DNA of 64,000 nt from Aselliscus stoliczkanus (Eukaryota; Chordata; Mammalia; Chiroptera; Hipposideridae): positions 100,268,852 through 100,332,851 of the forward strand of contig CM066728.1 of the NCBI GenBank assembly GCA_033961575.1, read 5' to 3'. Positions 23,680 through 35,178 of this stretch are shown one piece after another. Numbering within the stretch: position 1 is the stretch's first letter; every line of letters starts with the position of its first letter. The notes below the pieces were generated by a model. That model did not search any database. It saw only the letters and a program-made list of their open reading frames with translations, and was not told the origin of the DNA. Both the position numbers and the translations under genes were made by a program.

Positions 23680-24560
23680 AATTAAAAGTTATTGGGGTGA
23701 GAATTGTTAGTTAAGTTGCGCAGGTTTCAAGTGTACAATTCTATAATACATCATCTATCTATCACATTGTGTGTTCACCACCCAGAGTCAGTTCTCCTTG
23801 CATCACCATATATTTGATCCCCTTTACCCTCACCTACCACCCTCCTTGCCTTTTACCCTCTAGTAACCACTAAACTATTGTCTATGTCTATTAGTTTTGT
23901 TTCTTTGTTTGTCTTGTTCCTTTGTTGTTTTCAGTTTTATGTACCACAAATCAGTAAAATCATATGGTTTTGAGTTTTTCTCTCTGATATATTTCGCTTA
24001 GCATAATAATCCCAAGATCCATCCACATTGTTGCAAATGGCACTATTTCATCTTTTCTTATGTGTGTAGTATTCCAGTGTGTATATGTACCACATCTTTA
24101 TCCAATCATCTATCGAAGGACACTTTGGTTATTTCCATGTCTTGGCCACCATAAATAAAGCTGCAATGAATATTAGGACACATATATCTTTAAGGTAAAT
24201 GTTTTCAGATTTTTTGGGTAGATACTCAGTAGAAGGATTGCTGGGTCATATCATAATTCTATTCTTAATTTTATGAGGAACCACCACATTGCTTCTGAGG
24301 TCAAATTCATAGACTCCTCAGTGAACCCAAGGTCCATAAGTTTAGTATCTTTGTTTCTTCTATGCAGTTTAGTGTTTCAGGTTTTATGTTTAGGTCTCTG
24401 ATCTGTTTTTGAGTTAATTTTAGTACACAGTGACAGATAGCAGTCTAGTTTCATTCTTTTGCTCATGGCCTTCCAATTCTCCCAGCCCCATATATTGAAG
24501 AGGTGTCTTTTCTCCATTGTGTATTGTTGGTTTCTTTGTCAAAATTTTCTGTCCATGTTT
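23680..24560 (-). mobile_element. LINE-1 3' fragment
   Basis: The plus strand begins with the reverse complement of a bat-type L1 3' end ('ttattggggtgagaattgtt...caggtttcaagtgtacaatt') and runs through the reverse of ORF2 C-terminal sequence ('aagatccatccacattgttg', 'caatgaatattaggacacat', 'agaaggattgctgggtcata') to about 24560. It is 5'-truncated, with a small internal rearrangement near 24300. Confidence 0.8.
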
Positions 24561-25229
24561 ATGTGGGTTTATTTTTTTTCAATTACGCATATTTAAGTGG
24601 ACTCAACTGATACATTTGTTATATTTCACTTAGCAATATTCCTCGTCATTTTCCACATAATTAAGTGATCATATACCACATCCTTTTTATTAACTCATTA
24701 TTCTTTTACATGGTTATACCCATGTTAAACATTGAACAATGTTTTATTAGTAATCGTTTTTCCTAAATTTTCAATAAGCACCACTGGGGTGAATCTCCAT
24801 AAAGCTTTGTATTTATACACATCTCAATTACTTTTATAGAGAACATTTTTGAAATTTGGGGAATATTTTCTACACATCTTTATTAACCAATTAAAAATAT
24901 AATAAATTGAAATCTTTCTTTTTACAATAGCAGCGATGATTGATATTCAAGTAAAATAAAGAAAATCTTTCGACCAGAAATTTGCATGACCTATGTAAAA
25001 AATGAAAAGAGAGCCTAGGAAACTTTCTGAAAGGAATAAATACTTAACAAGTGTAAAAATATAGCATATTTTTAGACATTGTAATACAAAATAACAAGGA
25101 CAAAACTAATTCCCAACTCTGTATATTCAATGCAATCCTTTCAGTGTATTTTCTGGAACTAGAGTTCATCTAGAAGATTACATACAGCAAAATCACATGT
25201 TCTTTTAAATTGAAATGTGACATATATAT
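24561..25229. other. Unassigned sequence
   Basis: AT-rich; the first part may be further very old LINE sequence, but I could not place it. Confidence 0.4.
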
Positions 25230-25456
25230 CAGGGCTGCCAAAAAAAGTATACAAGAGGGCACTTTGGTCAACGTTGCTCAAGCAGTAGTTTGTCGTAATC
25301 AGGTATCTGGACGCTGATGGGAACCACTTTGAGCACCTCCTGTAATTGCAGAAGTCAAATGTGACTTGTAGTCATCTTTTGTTTTCAGTATATGTTGACT
25401 ATTACAATTTCAATATAGTTTTCCCTTATTAAAATGTGTATACACTTTTTTTGGCA

Positions 25457-25460
<4 letters not shown>
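25230..25460. mobile_element. Mariner-like MITE, longer copy
   Basis: Ends CAGGGCTGCCAAAAAAAGTA (left) and GTGTATACACTTTTTTTGGC (right) are inverted repeats. The interior retains about 105 bp ('tcaacgttgctcaagcagta', 'ggacgctgatgggaaccact') absent from the copy at 9013. The interior resembles a mariner element remnant but has no open transposase frame. It abuts a (GT)n array on the right. Confidence 0.7.

Positions 25461-25492
<32 letters not shown>
25459..25492. repeat. (GT)n microsatellite
   Basis: About 17 GT units immediately to the right of the mariner MITE. Confidence 0.95.
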
Positions 25493-25496
<4 letters not shown>

Positions 25497-25786
25497 GAAC
25501 ACAAATGATAAGTGCATAACTCAATGTATTTTCATGGGATAAACTCACTCGTATTCCCTTCACCCAGATTAAAAAAACAGAATTGCACCAAACTATCAAA
25601 ATAATGCTGCATCCCCTACTAATCGCTGCCTACTCCCTGCAAGGTAACAAGGTCATAATTATTAGTCCCATTGCTTAATTCACTCTATTTTGAACTTCAT
25701 ATGAAGAAAAGTGTTTCCTATGTACTATAGTCTATGTGCACCTCACCCGTTTCTTTAACATCATTTTTGAATGATTCATCCACATT

Positions 25787-25789
<3 letters not shown>

Positions 25790-25838
<49 letters not shown>
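25790..25838. repeat. (TA)n microsatellite
   Basis: About 24 TA units inside the LINE-1 fragment. Confidence 0.95.
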
Positions 25839-25843
<5 letters not shown>

Positions 25844-26232
25844 AACTATTTCATCATTATTGCTCTATAATATCGTTGTATATGAATACAAGAGTGTTTA
25901 ATAATTCAAACATGGAAAAGCATTTGAGTTGTTTCCAATTTGGTATTATTGTAAGTACTGTTGCTCTAAGCACATGTGTGCATGTCTTTTGGAAAATACA
26001 TGTATTCATTTCTGTTGGATATGTATGTATGAGTGGACTACCGGAGCACAGAGTATGTGTATATTCAACTTTATTAGATAGAGCAGAACAGTTTTCTAAA
26101 AAATGGAGTTATCAGTTTAAACTCATGGATGATGTAAGAAAACTTTAATTTGTCTACAACCTGACTAGCCTGCGGCATTTTCTTCTCTTCAGTGGTAACC
26201 ATTTTGGTGCCTATACAGTGGCTTCAGAGTGT

Positions 26233-26272
26233 TGTTGTTGTTGTTATTATTATTATTACTATTATTATTATT
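26233..26272. repeat. (GTT)n/(ATT)n microsatellite
   Basis: Compound trinucleotide repeat inside the LINE-1 fragment. Confidence 0.95.
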
Positions 26273-26659
26273 TACAGTTCTTTGATGACTAATTAATTGA
26301 ATCATTGTTTTAGTTGTTTACTGATCATTTGGATATGCTCTCCTGTGAAGACATTCTGTTCAAATTTTTCGCCTGTTTCTTTTTTCATAATTGTATTGTA
26401 GGAACACTTTATGAGTAATTTATCACATACTAAAATGAAAAATATTCTCCCACCCACACTGTGGATTCCTCTTCATTCTCTTAATAGTGGTATTTTTTTT
26501 TTTTAGGAATTACATTTCTTAATTTTAACTTATTTTAATTTATGTCTTTATGATTAACATGTTTTTGTGTTGTGTTTGAAATATCTGCATACCCTCTGGT
26601 CATGAAGATGTATTCCTGTTGTGTTCTTTTTTTCCCTAATATTTCTTCATGAAACAACT

Positions 26660-27880
26660 CTATCACTTTTTAAATTAACTTTTAGTTTTGAGATATGTGT
26701 AGATTCACATGCAAGAGGAAGATAATACAGAGAGATTTCATGTACCCTTTAACAAGTTTCCCTTAAGGGTAATAACTTGCAACATTATAGTACCATATCA
26801 GTAGCAGAAAATTGCTAAAGATATAACCACTGATCTTAATCAGATTGCCTCAGAATTATATGTACTCATTTGTGTGTGTTTGGGTTTAGTTTTATGCAGT
26901 TTTCTCATAGGTGTAGTATGTTAGCTTCTTATGACTGCTGTACAAATTACAACAAATCAGTGTCTTAAAGCAATATAATTTAATTCTCACAGTTCTGGAG
27001 GTCAGAAGTCAAAACTAGTATTATTGGGCCAAAATCAAGGTGTCTGCGAGGCTGTGATCCCCTGGACTACCTAATGAGTGGATCTCTTTTGGCTGTTCCA
27101 GCTTCCGGTGGCTGGCGTCATTCCTTAGACTGTGGTAGAATTACTCCAATGTCTGCCTCCTTGGCCATATTAACTCCTCTCTTCTGTGTGTGTAACCTCA
27201 CCCTGCTTCTCTTTTATATGGATACTTGTGATGATGGTATATCTTTAGGGTCCCCTCGAATAATCCAGGATAATGCCTTCATTTTAATATCTTTAATTTA
27301 ATGACATCTTAATTTAAAAAGCTTTTGTTTCAAATGAGGCAAAATTTACAGGTTTCAGGGCTTGGGACATAGATATCTTTTGGAGTCCATGTGTCAGTCT
27401 ACGGCATGTAGCATTGTACACTCGCCATCACAGTCATGTACTGAACAGTTCTCTTATGGTTTCCTCTGTTGCCTGCTTATAACAATACCCACCTCCATCT
27501 CGTGCCTCTCCCTAACTTATGGCAACCACTCATGTTTTTCCACCTCTATATTTTTGATATTTGGTAATGTTATATACATGGAATCATATATAACCTTTTG
27601 GGATTGTCCTTTTTCATTCAGATTCCCCGGAGATTTATCCAGGTGCTGTGTTTGTCAATGGTCCATCCTTCTTATTGCTGAATAGTTTTCCATGGTATGG
27701 GTGTACCATGATTTGTGAAGCTATTCACCTGTTGGTGGATATCAGTTGTTTCCAGTTTAGGCTATAACAAATAATTCTGCTGTTAACATTTGTTTACAAG
27801 TATTTGTGTGAAAATAAGTTTTCATTTCTCTGGAATCCATGCCCAGAAGCAGAATTGCTGGGTTATTTGGAACCACTGGA
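26660..27880 (-). mobile_element. Old LINE-1 3' region split by a MaLR LTR
   Basis: 26660-26915 is the reverse complement of an L1M 3'UTR ('gatatgtgtagattcacatg', 'gagatttcatgtacccttta', 'attatagtaccatatcagta'). 27385-27880 continues collinearly ('ccttttgggattgtcctttt', 'gctgaatagttttccatggt', 'ttcatttctctggaatccat'). The MaLR LTR at 26917-27384 lies exactly between, so it inserted into a pre-existing LINE-1. Confidence 0.75.
26917..27384 (-). mobile_element. MaLR LTR inserted in LINE-1
   Basis: The plus strand begins 'gtagtatgttagcttcttat', has 'ttctcacagttctggaggtc', and runs to 'ttggagtccatgtg', the reverse complement of a MaLR LTR. The frame at 27074-27301 is inside it. Confidence 0.75.
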
Positions 27881-27886
27881 GGGTCA

Positions 27887-27890
<4 letters not shown>

Positions 27891-27946
<56 letters not shown>

Positions 27947-27965
27947 TCTCTCTCTCTCTCTTTTT
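27891..27965. repeat. (TC)n microsatellite
   Basis: About 70 bp of TC repeat with occasional TTTC. The Ser-Leu and Arg-Glu frames on the two strands are its translations. Confidence 0.95.
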
Positions 27966-29572
27966 TTAATCTTGGCCATTTTTCTCTTTAAGACACAGAG
28001 TTTTAGAGCAGAATGAAATTCAAGTACGTCTAAGTATGTGCTTTTTTCAAATAAACTACTCCTATATAAAAAACATGGTTTTAATAAGATCAATCTCAGT
28101 ATTTTGGGCTTTTTCTTCAAGAAGGCTTCTTAGGCTCCCTGCCAACAGACATTATTGGGGTACATTAGTTTGCAAGATAGTCTATGAGAAATCTGCCCAT
28201 TGTAACTAAATTTCCTTCTCAAGGAGTATCTCAGGTCTATTGTCCCATTGCTACTTCTGCTGTATTTCTCCCACAAGTTCAGCTGATGTGTCTCTATTCC
28301 AACAGGGAACATAATCTAGACTGAAGGTGAAATATCTACTGCATAGAATAATGTGTAAGTGAACACTAGATCAAATTTCATTAAAATAAGGATATTCAAT
28401 AGGATACCTCCAGCTTAAAGATTAGCATAGAAACAAAGGCCCATAAGCAAAACTTTAGCAAAGGCAGAATTATCTGTGTACATCAAAGATAAAAATTCAC
28501 CTTCAGGGATTTTTCAGGGCTTGAAGACTAACCTCATCATTCTTCTTGAGCCCCTTAGAAATTCTTCAGGCAAGTGTGACATAGTGATAAATTACTTTTT
28601 CATGTTCCCTAATATTGGGCAACTCCGAGAAGATAGAAATGTTCAGAGGTCCAATGTTACTGACTTTCTAGTCCCCAAATATTGTATGAACAGTTGTGAA
28701 GATGAATGGGAATCCATTTGGAAAAATTGTACAAGAACCCCTTAAAATTTTCCAATTTTTCTACAGCTGACAATGCATATATGGTTTTTTAATCATATCT
28801 GATAATGAAATGTATCTCCATAGAAAACATAAGGACTAAGTTACCATAAGGGGAGTTTAAACCTGTGTGTTTTAATAATTAAATAGCCCAAGTTACAAAT
28901 TTTGAAATATTCCTTCCTCTGTATTTTTTTTTTGGATGTGACCAGCCATTTAATTAATACTAGAAACATAATTTTTTTGTCTTTTTCTTAATATGTCACT
29001 TATTTAACCTATATTTCTCATATTAGATAGATTATTAGAACACAAAATAGACATAAAATATGTCTACATTGTATTTAACTTATTAAAGTGTCCTGAATAG
29101 TACAGGAAGACCTATATTCATATAAAAATATCAGTTCATTGAATAATTGCATTACAATATTTATGTAGTCACTAGTTTATATTTTATATGCATACAAAGG
29201 AGAACTTAATAAAATAGGTCCAATTTGAAAATATCAGTGGATGTTCTTCTAATGATTCCTGATTCTTGTGTTTTAGAATAATTAGAAATTAGAGAAGGCT
29301 TGCATCTCTTCTTTTATCAAAAAAAGTAAAAATAAAATATCAGTCTAGAAGTAATTCCCTACCAAATTTCAAAATTAATAACTCAATAAACATGAATTAA
29401 CCAAGCAAAAGAAACCACCAATATATGCAGAAGGGTCATGATAACTTCAAAAAAACTTCCTTAAGTTGTCTCTTCCATTTTGTAAATATAATAAGCAAGA
29501 CTGAAGAAGTTCCCTTACAATTGTCCCCCTACATTTTTCCTTGAACCTGTTATTTGTGAAGCTTAAATAATA
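27966..29572. other. Unassigned sequence
   Basis: No repeat family recognised. Short frames at 28130-28312 and 28476-28745 show no domain. Confidence 0.5.
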
Positions 29573-29614
29573 GTGTGTGTGTGCACACGCGCGCGTGCGC
29601 ACGCGCACATGTGC
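29573..29614. repeat. Alternating purine-pyrimidine tract (Z-DNA candidate)
   Basis: Forty-two consecutive bases alternate purine and pyrimidine without a break: GT units, then CACACGCGCGCG, then mixed TGCGCACGCGCACATGTG. Such tracts favour left-handed Z-DNA under negative supercoiling. The CpG density is exceptional for this region. Confidence 0.9.
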
Positions 29615-29869
29615 CACCTTGGCTTATAAACTAGGGATACTTTGTAAAGTCATTATTAAATTGTGTCAGTTAATGTGTTCCTAAATGTAAATTTGAGCCT
29701 TTCATTTTAGATTCCCCCTGTGGTTTTCAGGAATTTGCTCTGTGTAGGAATTGTAAAGGCTATTTTGCAAAGGCTATTTTGAAAGAATTTTCTCACTATG
29801 GCACTGATTCCGTGAACTGATTAACCATTTACATAAACATTTGAATATTTGCACAAATATAGTTTATAT

Positions 29870-30340
29870 TGTGTCACGGATCTATCACTGCATAATGACT
29901 CCAAAACTCAACAGCTTAAATACCAATAAGTACTCAATATCTTACATAACTTGTGTGTGTCAAGTAATCAGAAGCAGCTAAATTGGGTGGTTTGAACTCT
30001 AGTTGTCTCATGGAGTCACCTGCAAAAAAGCATTGGCAGGGGCTTCCATATTCTGAAATCTTGACTGGGTCTGAAAGACATGCTTACCTACCTCCTACTG
30101 TGGTTGTCAGGAGGGCTATGCTTTCTCTCTGGGCCTCTGCTTGAGTGTCCACATAATGTAATAGCTGGCTTCCCCCAGAGTGAACAATGCAAGAGAACCC
30201 AAGGTAGAGACCTCCTTGGAAGCCACGTGTCATCATTTCTACAGTGTCCTTATTGGCTATGCAGGTTGGTCCTAATCAATGTCAGAAAGGATGACAGAGG
30301 TACACAAATGCCAGTAGGCAAGACTCATGAGGGTCACAGA
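29870..30340 (-). mobile_element. MaLR (MLT1-type) LTR
   Basis: The plus strand starts 'gtgtcacggatctatcactg', 'actcaacagcttaaatacca', followed by MLT1 blocks to 'ggtcctaatcaatgtcagaa'. The 154-codon plus-strand frame at 30080-30544 begins in this LTR and is not a gene. Confidence 0.65.
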
Positions 30341-31945
30341 TCATTGGTAACTTTACCTTCACTCAAATGCCTGATTCTAGTGTTAAGAACATTCGACAAT
30401 ATAAATGACAATTATAAGGTTAATAACATCACAGAGACGGCGCCCTATATAAATGCTTGCTTCCAACCCCTTTTACATCCTGAAAGAGTAAAGTTACATT
30501 TTATTATTATTTTAATATGTCTGAAAGTAATGGGAAGTATATAACACAACATTAATTTTCCCACTAACGGTAAATTAATATCAACTACCTACTTGAAATA
30601 TAATCTTGCGCTTTGTATACTGAACAAGTCGAATTCTTGCTCTGTGGTTATTTTAGCTAAGTCAGGCAGTGTCTTCTAATTTTTTGTTTTGAATATAATT
30701 AATTCCTTATCATTCCTAATACTAATTATATTAATTATTGTATCAAATGTGCAAATTAAATATAGTTTTTATTTTTCTTTCTTATCCTCTCTGATATCTA
30801 CCCAGTTGTGTATTTACCATTCACCTGCATATCCATATCCCACAAGGATTAAGAGAGTTAGTGAAAAACACAGCCAATTGAAATGTTGGCAACACAATGC
30901 CCTTTAAGGCATTTCATCTGTGGTAACTCCTCATTTTATCTTTCTTTCCTTTTATTAAGAGTCCCTCTCTCCTACTTTGATCCTGAGAAATGATTTTTAA
31001 AATGAAATATATAATGACCTTCCATTCTCTTGGTGAATATGTTAGTCAGATAGAAAGCAAATTTATATACAACACGGAGATTGTATCTACCCAGGCTAGA
31101 ATTTGTATCTTTTCCAAAGCTGATGCTTCTATTCTGAAAACAGAGCAGCTCAGCTTTGGGAGGAATTCAAAGATTAGAGGGACCTCACATAAATCTGATG
31201 CTAAAAATCTTCTCTGTTTTCCTCCTGCCAAACATAATTAAGTTAATGTTTGAGGTCATTTAATCACAGGGAGCTCAATTATCTCCTGAGGAAGCTCAGT
31301 CAATTTGGGGCTAGTATAAGTTGTTTTGTGAGTTCTTATACCAAGCCAAAAAATTATCTTTTCCAATGTGATCATTTCTCATTTATGTGCATAACACATC
31401 TATAAACCAATGTCCATCCAGGGTTAATGTCTCTGGTTACCACAACTGTTTTTCATAAGAAGTCAGGATCATGCCCATGGTCATGAGCCTTTGACATAAG
31501 ATCAATAGCTGCTTGCAATTCTGCCCCACCCCAATTCCTCTGCCACCCCAGCTAAGAATTCTTAAATAAATGGAACACTGCCATTAGAAAGTTCAACTAT
31601 ATCATCAGCACATTTCATAGTAGAGATGTATGGTGACTATAATAGACAGAAGTGTTCTCATGCTAGTAGGTATAAGCATATTGAAGACTATCCTTTTGAA
31701 GAGGGATTGGTAAAATGGAATGATACAGAGAGCAGACCCTAAAGCCAAAGTTTATTAGTGCTCATGTTAGAAATTCACAAGGAGTCTTCAGTAATAAACT
31801 ATGAATATTGTGGTCCTTTTAGGGGTATTATCCATTATTATAAAAGTGGGCGTTTCGCTGTATGTTTTTCCATTTATAGTAAAGCATTCCATTATGTCAC
31901 TGAATATTTTTCTGATTCCACACTCAAAAACTATGCTGCATTTTT
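30341..31945. other. Unassigned sequence
   Basis: No repeat or exon recognised; short frames at 30689, 30990 and 31758 lack domains. Confidence 0.5.
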
Positions 31946-31947
31946 TA

Positions 31948-32130
31948 AAATTTATTTTTATTCAATTAATTGGGGTGACGTTGGTTAATAAAATTATATA
32001 GGTTTCAAGTATACAGTTCTACAGTATAATACTTCATCTGTATATTGCATTTTGTGTTCATCTCCCTGTGTTAAATCTTCTTCCATCACCATATATTTGA
32101 CTCCCTTTATGCTTTGATGTCCTGTGTAGG
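31948..32130 (-). mobile_element. LINE-1 3' end, strongly 5'-truncated
   Basis: Reverse complement of the bat-type L1 3' end: 'attcaattaattggggtgac', 'aaattatataggtttcaagt', 'atattgcattttgtgttcat', 'catcaccatatatttgactc'. Same subfamily group as the copy at 23680. Confidence 0.75.
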
Positions 32131-32429
32131 TCCATCTATAAGGAATAATGGTAGTGCTTTTTCTGGAAAGTATTGCAATTTATTTGAATTTTAAGTACAT
32201 AAATTGGTATGTACTCCTTGTATCTCATACCATACATAATTATTTTCTGAAGCAAACCCAACATGTTAGAAACAGTCTGACATCTCACATTCCTTTTTCT
32301 CAGATTCTGTTTTATGTGTGTATTTTAAAATCACACCTATTTTGGTGGTGGCCACATGATTCATTAAAGCATTGTAAAAATCACCCTAAATTGCTATATC
32401 TCCTTATACTTAGAGATCCTTTGACTTTA

Positions 32430-32547
32430 TTTTTATTTATTTATTTATTTTTTGAGGGCAGTGTCACTGGCCCTCATATGTGGGACCGAACCGGGGCCGC
32501 TGGCTTCCCAGGCCAGCGCTTAACCACCGCGCCACTCTGCGGGCCCT
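32430..32547 (-). mobile_element. Short tRNA-derived SINE (type A), copy 3
   Basis: Reverse-oriented: T-rich tail (32430-32453), 'gagggcagtgtcactggccc', B-box complement 'gggaccgaacc', ending GCGGGCCC. A perfect 13-bp target duplication TCCTTTGACTTTA flanks it (32417-32429 and 32548-32560). Confidence 0.95.
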
Positions 32548-33065
32548 TCCTTTGACTTTAAAAGTCAGAAACTACAAAAATCTTTCTCTAAAGAAATCCT
32601 AGGCCTATTGACATCAACTGTGAATTCTTCTACATATTTAAATTTGAAATAACAGCATTTTAAGGTAAGTTTTCCTTGGAAAATAGGAAAATAAGAATGG
32701 TTTATTGAGGCCACTAATGATGTACAATACAACAAAAGAAAAACATGAGTCAATTTCTTCTGTAAACATAAATGCAAAAATCCTAAAAAATAGTAGATCA
32801 GTTAATCAAGCAACATATAAAAATAGCAAGCTCGAGTTTGTTTCAGAAAGTCATGTTTGGTTTAAGTTTGAAACACAGTACATTTCAAAACTTTGATAAA
32901 ATATAGGAGAAAATGTTCACATTTTTCTCAATGGATAAGAAAAACTATTAGATAACATTTAACACTAAATCAGAATAAAATTCTCAGCAAAGTAGAATAA
33001 TAAGAGCATTTCCTTGAACAGAGTACTTGAACGAAACAACATATTTATTGGTAAAATAATAAAAG

Positions 33066-33370
33066 CATCCCTGTATAAGTCAGAGTTCTCCAGAAAAACA
33101 GGTTTATCTCCGCTCCTGATAATTTTGGCGCTTGCCTGTGACATGTGGCTTTGGCTCACCATATCAACAATGCTAGAGGTGAATTTTCATTTTAAGTACT
33201 TGCAGTCATCTAATGTATTGTGTCAATCAGAATCTAAACTCTAGGTTCCCAGGGGGAATGCGATTGGCCAGCTTGAGTCAGATGCCTATCTCGATGAAGA
33301 CTGAATAGTGTAATAATAAGAGATACCTTAACCCAGAGTGTGGGTTGAGCAGTTTTGGTGTTTTTATTGT
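33066..33370 (-). mobile_element. Possible ERVL/MLT2-type LTR fragment
   Basis: The plus strand starts 'tgtataagtcagagttctcc' 'agaaaaacag', the reverse complement of an ERVL-type LTR 3' end (consensus 'tattagtcagggttctccagagaaacag'). The rest, including 'gaatgcgattggccagcttg', is weaker. Confidence 0.4.
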
Positions 33371-33474
33371 ATTGTTTTGTTTTCTTTTAAGAAGAAACAT
33401 ATGGTTGGAAAGAATTAATTGAAAGATGTGTTGCTCTTGTTATCTGTGTGGTTGATTGAAATAAAATGGCATAG

Positions 33475-33955
33475 GACAGTGGTTCTGAAACACTTTGTTC
33501 TCATACATTCTTAAAATTATAGAGATTTTGTTTATGTGGATTAAATCTATCAATATTTTCCATACAAGAAATTAAAAGTAAGAAATTATAAAAATATTTA
33601 TTTTAAATCTATAGAATAATTTGTTGCACATTATCATAAGCGACCTGTTTTATGAAAAATAACTATTTTCAAAAACAAAAATATAATAAAGAATGACAAT
33701 GTACATTTTAGCATATCTCTTTAATATCTGACTTGATAGATGGTAACACATGATATGTCTTTCTGTACTTTCAGTCTGTTACAATAGCCCATGTCTCATA
33801 GTCTCCAGAAAAATGTCACTGTATACTCAAGAGGGAATGAAAATGAAAAAGTAATCTAACATCTTTGTAGAGTTATGAAAATACTTTTGATCTCCCATAC
33901 CCCTTAAAGGGTTTCCAGCACCCCATGATTCCCTGAACAACCCTGATATATGGTG
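33475..33955 (+). mobile_element. hAT-type DNA transposon relic, nearly full length
   Basis: Begins 'acagtggttctgaaacactt' and ends 'ccatgattccctgaac'. Interior blocks 'tttgtttatgtggattaaat', 'atgaaaaataactattttca', 'atgaaaatacttttgatctc' follow a widespread mammalian non-autonomous hAT consensus; 3160-3300 is a fragment of the same family. No transposase frame. Confidence 0.55.
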
Positions 33956-34139
33956 ATGTAATGGAGGGAGGATATTTCTGGGTCAAATGGACTTGAGTTA
34001 TAATTCCAGTTGAATCAGTTATGGTTTGTTTCTCTGAACCATATTTCCATCCTCTGCCAGGTGGTTCTGTTATATACCTCACCAAATGATTGGCAGGTGA
34101 TTGTGAAGATGACTGATAGCAATGCTAATAATAGAGTTT

Positions 34140-34350
34140 CTCTTCCATTGAAACTTTACTGCATTCCAGGCTTTGTTGTATTCCTTTTCATAAATTAATT
34201 CATAAGGTCTGTGAGTTAAATTATATCTTGAGTTCCATTTTATAGGTAAGGACACTGAGACAAAAATATTAGTTACTTAAGATAGCACCGCTAGCCAAGA
34301 AAGAATAGGATATGAAGTTGGATATTCTAATATAGAGCACTTGTTCTTAC
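34140..34350 (+). mobile_element. MIR-type SINE relic
   Basis: Order of blocks 'actgcattccaggctttgtt', 'ccattttataggtaaggaca', 'ctgagacaaaaatatt' matches the MIR consensus ('...gccaggcact', 'ccattttacagatgaggaaa', 'ctgaggc'). Confidence 0.5.
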
Positions 34351-34569
34351 CTATGATATGCTATCTTTGCTTGGCAATTCAGATGTAAACAATGAATGGT
34401 AGCACATTTTCTTAACTGATATGTTTTACTCATAAAAACTAAAAGTTATTCTTATTTAATCTAGTTGAGGTCAATAATGATTCCAGTTTTATTCCTGGAC
34501 TCATATGAAAGCATATTACTGCATATTCACTGTCCATCCTTAGACACTATGCCACATGCAGTTCTGATT

Positions 34570-34790
34570 AGCTTGATAATAACTAAAACTTCCACAGTGT
34601 TTAAAATGAGTGGAATGCCATTCTAATGTAATGTTCTCAACAACCTTCCAAAGTACATTCTATTTTATATGCATTTTACCCGTGAAAAAGAAGGAATTGG
34701 CATTAAGCTCCCTGTCCTCTGCCAGAGAGATAGCTAATGAGAGAGTTAGAATTTGAACTCAGTTATTCTAGCACTGGATTTCATTCACTT
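34570..34790 (+). mobile_element. MIR-type SINE relic
   Basis: Shows 'aacaaccttccaaagtacat', 'gcattttacccgtgaaaaag' and 'gagttagaatttgaactcag', in the order of MIR core and 3' half. Confidence 0.6.
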
Positions 34791-35089
34791 CACCAATGAG
34801 TTATAACCTCTAAATCTGTTTACCTATAATACTGTGTAGAGTAGAAAAAGGAAGCAGAAATGGGATATAAATCTATAGCTCCTTGAGGATATTTTATTAT
34901 TTTATTCGAACAACTATCACAAATATCAAAATCACACACAGAAATATGTAATGTCTTGATAATGTGGAGTATCAATTGTGAATTCTCTTGTTGCCCAGTT
35001 TGCATTCAATGATCAGCTGTCTATGAATTAGGTTATTTCAATGATGTTGGTTTGTTGTGATATGTTTGGTTATATTGAGCTGCTTTAGT

Positions 35090-35178
35090 GGAGGGAGGGA
35101 GGGAAGGAGGGAGGGAGGGAGGGAGGAAGGGAGGGAGGGAGGGAGGGAGGGAGGGAGGGAGGGAGGGAGAGAGAGAGA
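35090..35178. repeat. (GGGA)n tract
   Basis: About 85 bp of GGGA/GGAA units ending in (GA)n. Pure purine on the plus strand, with many G3 runs spaced by one A, so both G-quadruplex and triplex forms are plausible. Confidence 0.95.

Larger units (their letters stand above)
25495..26650 (-). mobile_element. Old LINE-1 fragment (ORF2 C-terminus and 3' region)
   Basis: Reverse complement of L1 from the 3' region ('acttcatatgaagaaaagtg', 'gattcatccacattgg') through ORF2 C-terminal blocks ('gagttgtttccaatttggta', 'ttcatttctgttggatatgt', 'tcctgtgaagacattctgtt', 'gattaacatgtttttgtgtt'). Two microsatellites have grown inside it: (TA)n at 25790-25838 and (GTT)n/(ATT)n at 26233-26272. Confidence 0.75.

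Noticed and set aside
29748..29785. Short tandem duplication of 'aaaggctattttg'
   Set aside because: Only two units; too small to interpret beyond replication slippage.
30080..30544. 154-codon plus-strand frame
   Set aside because: Begins inside an MLT1 LTR and has no domain.
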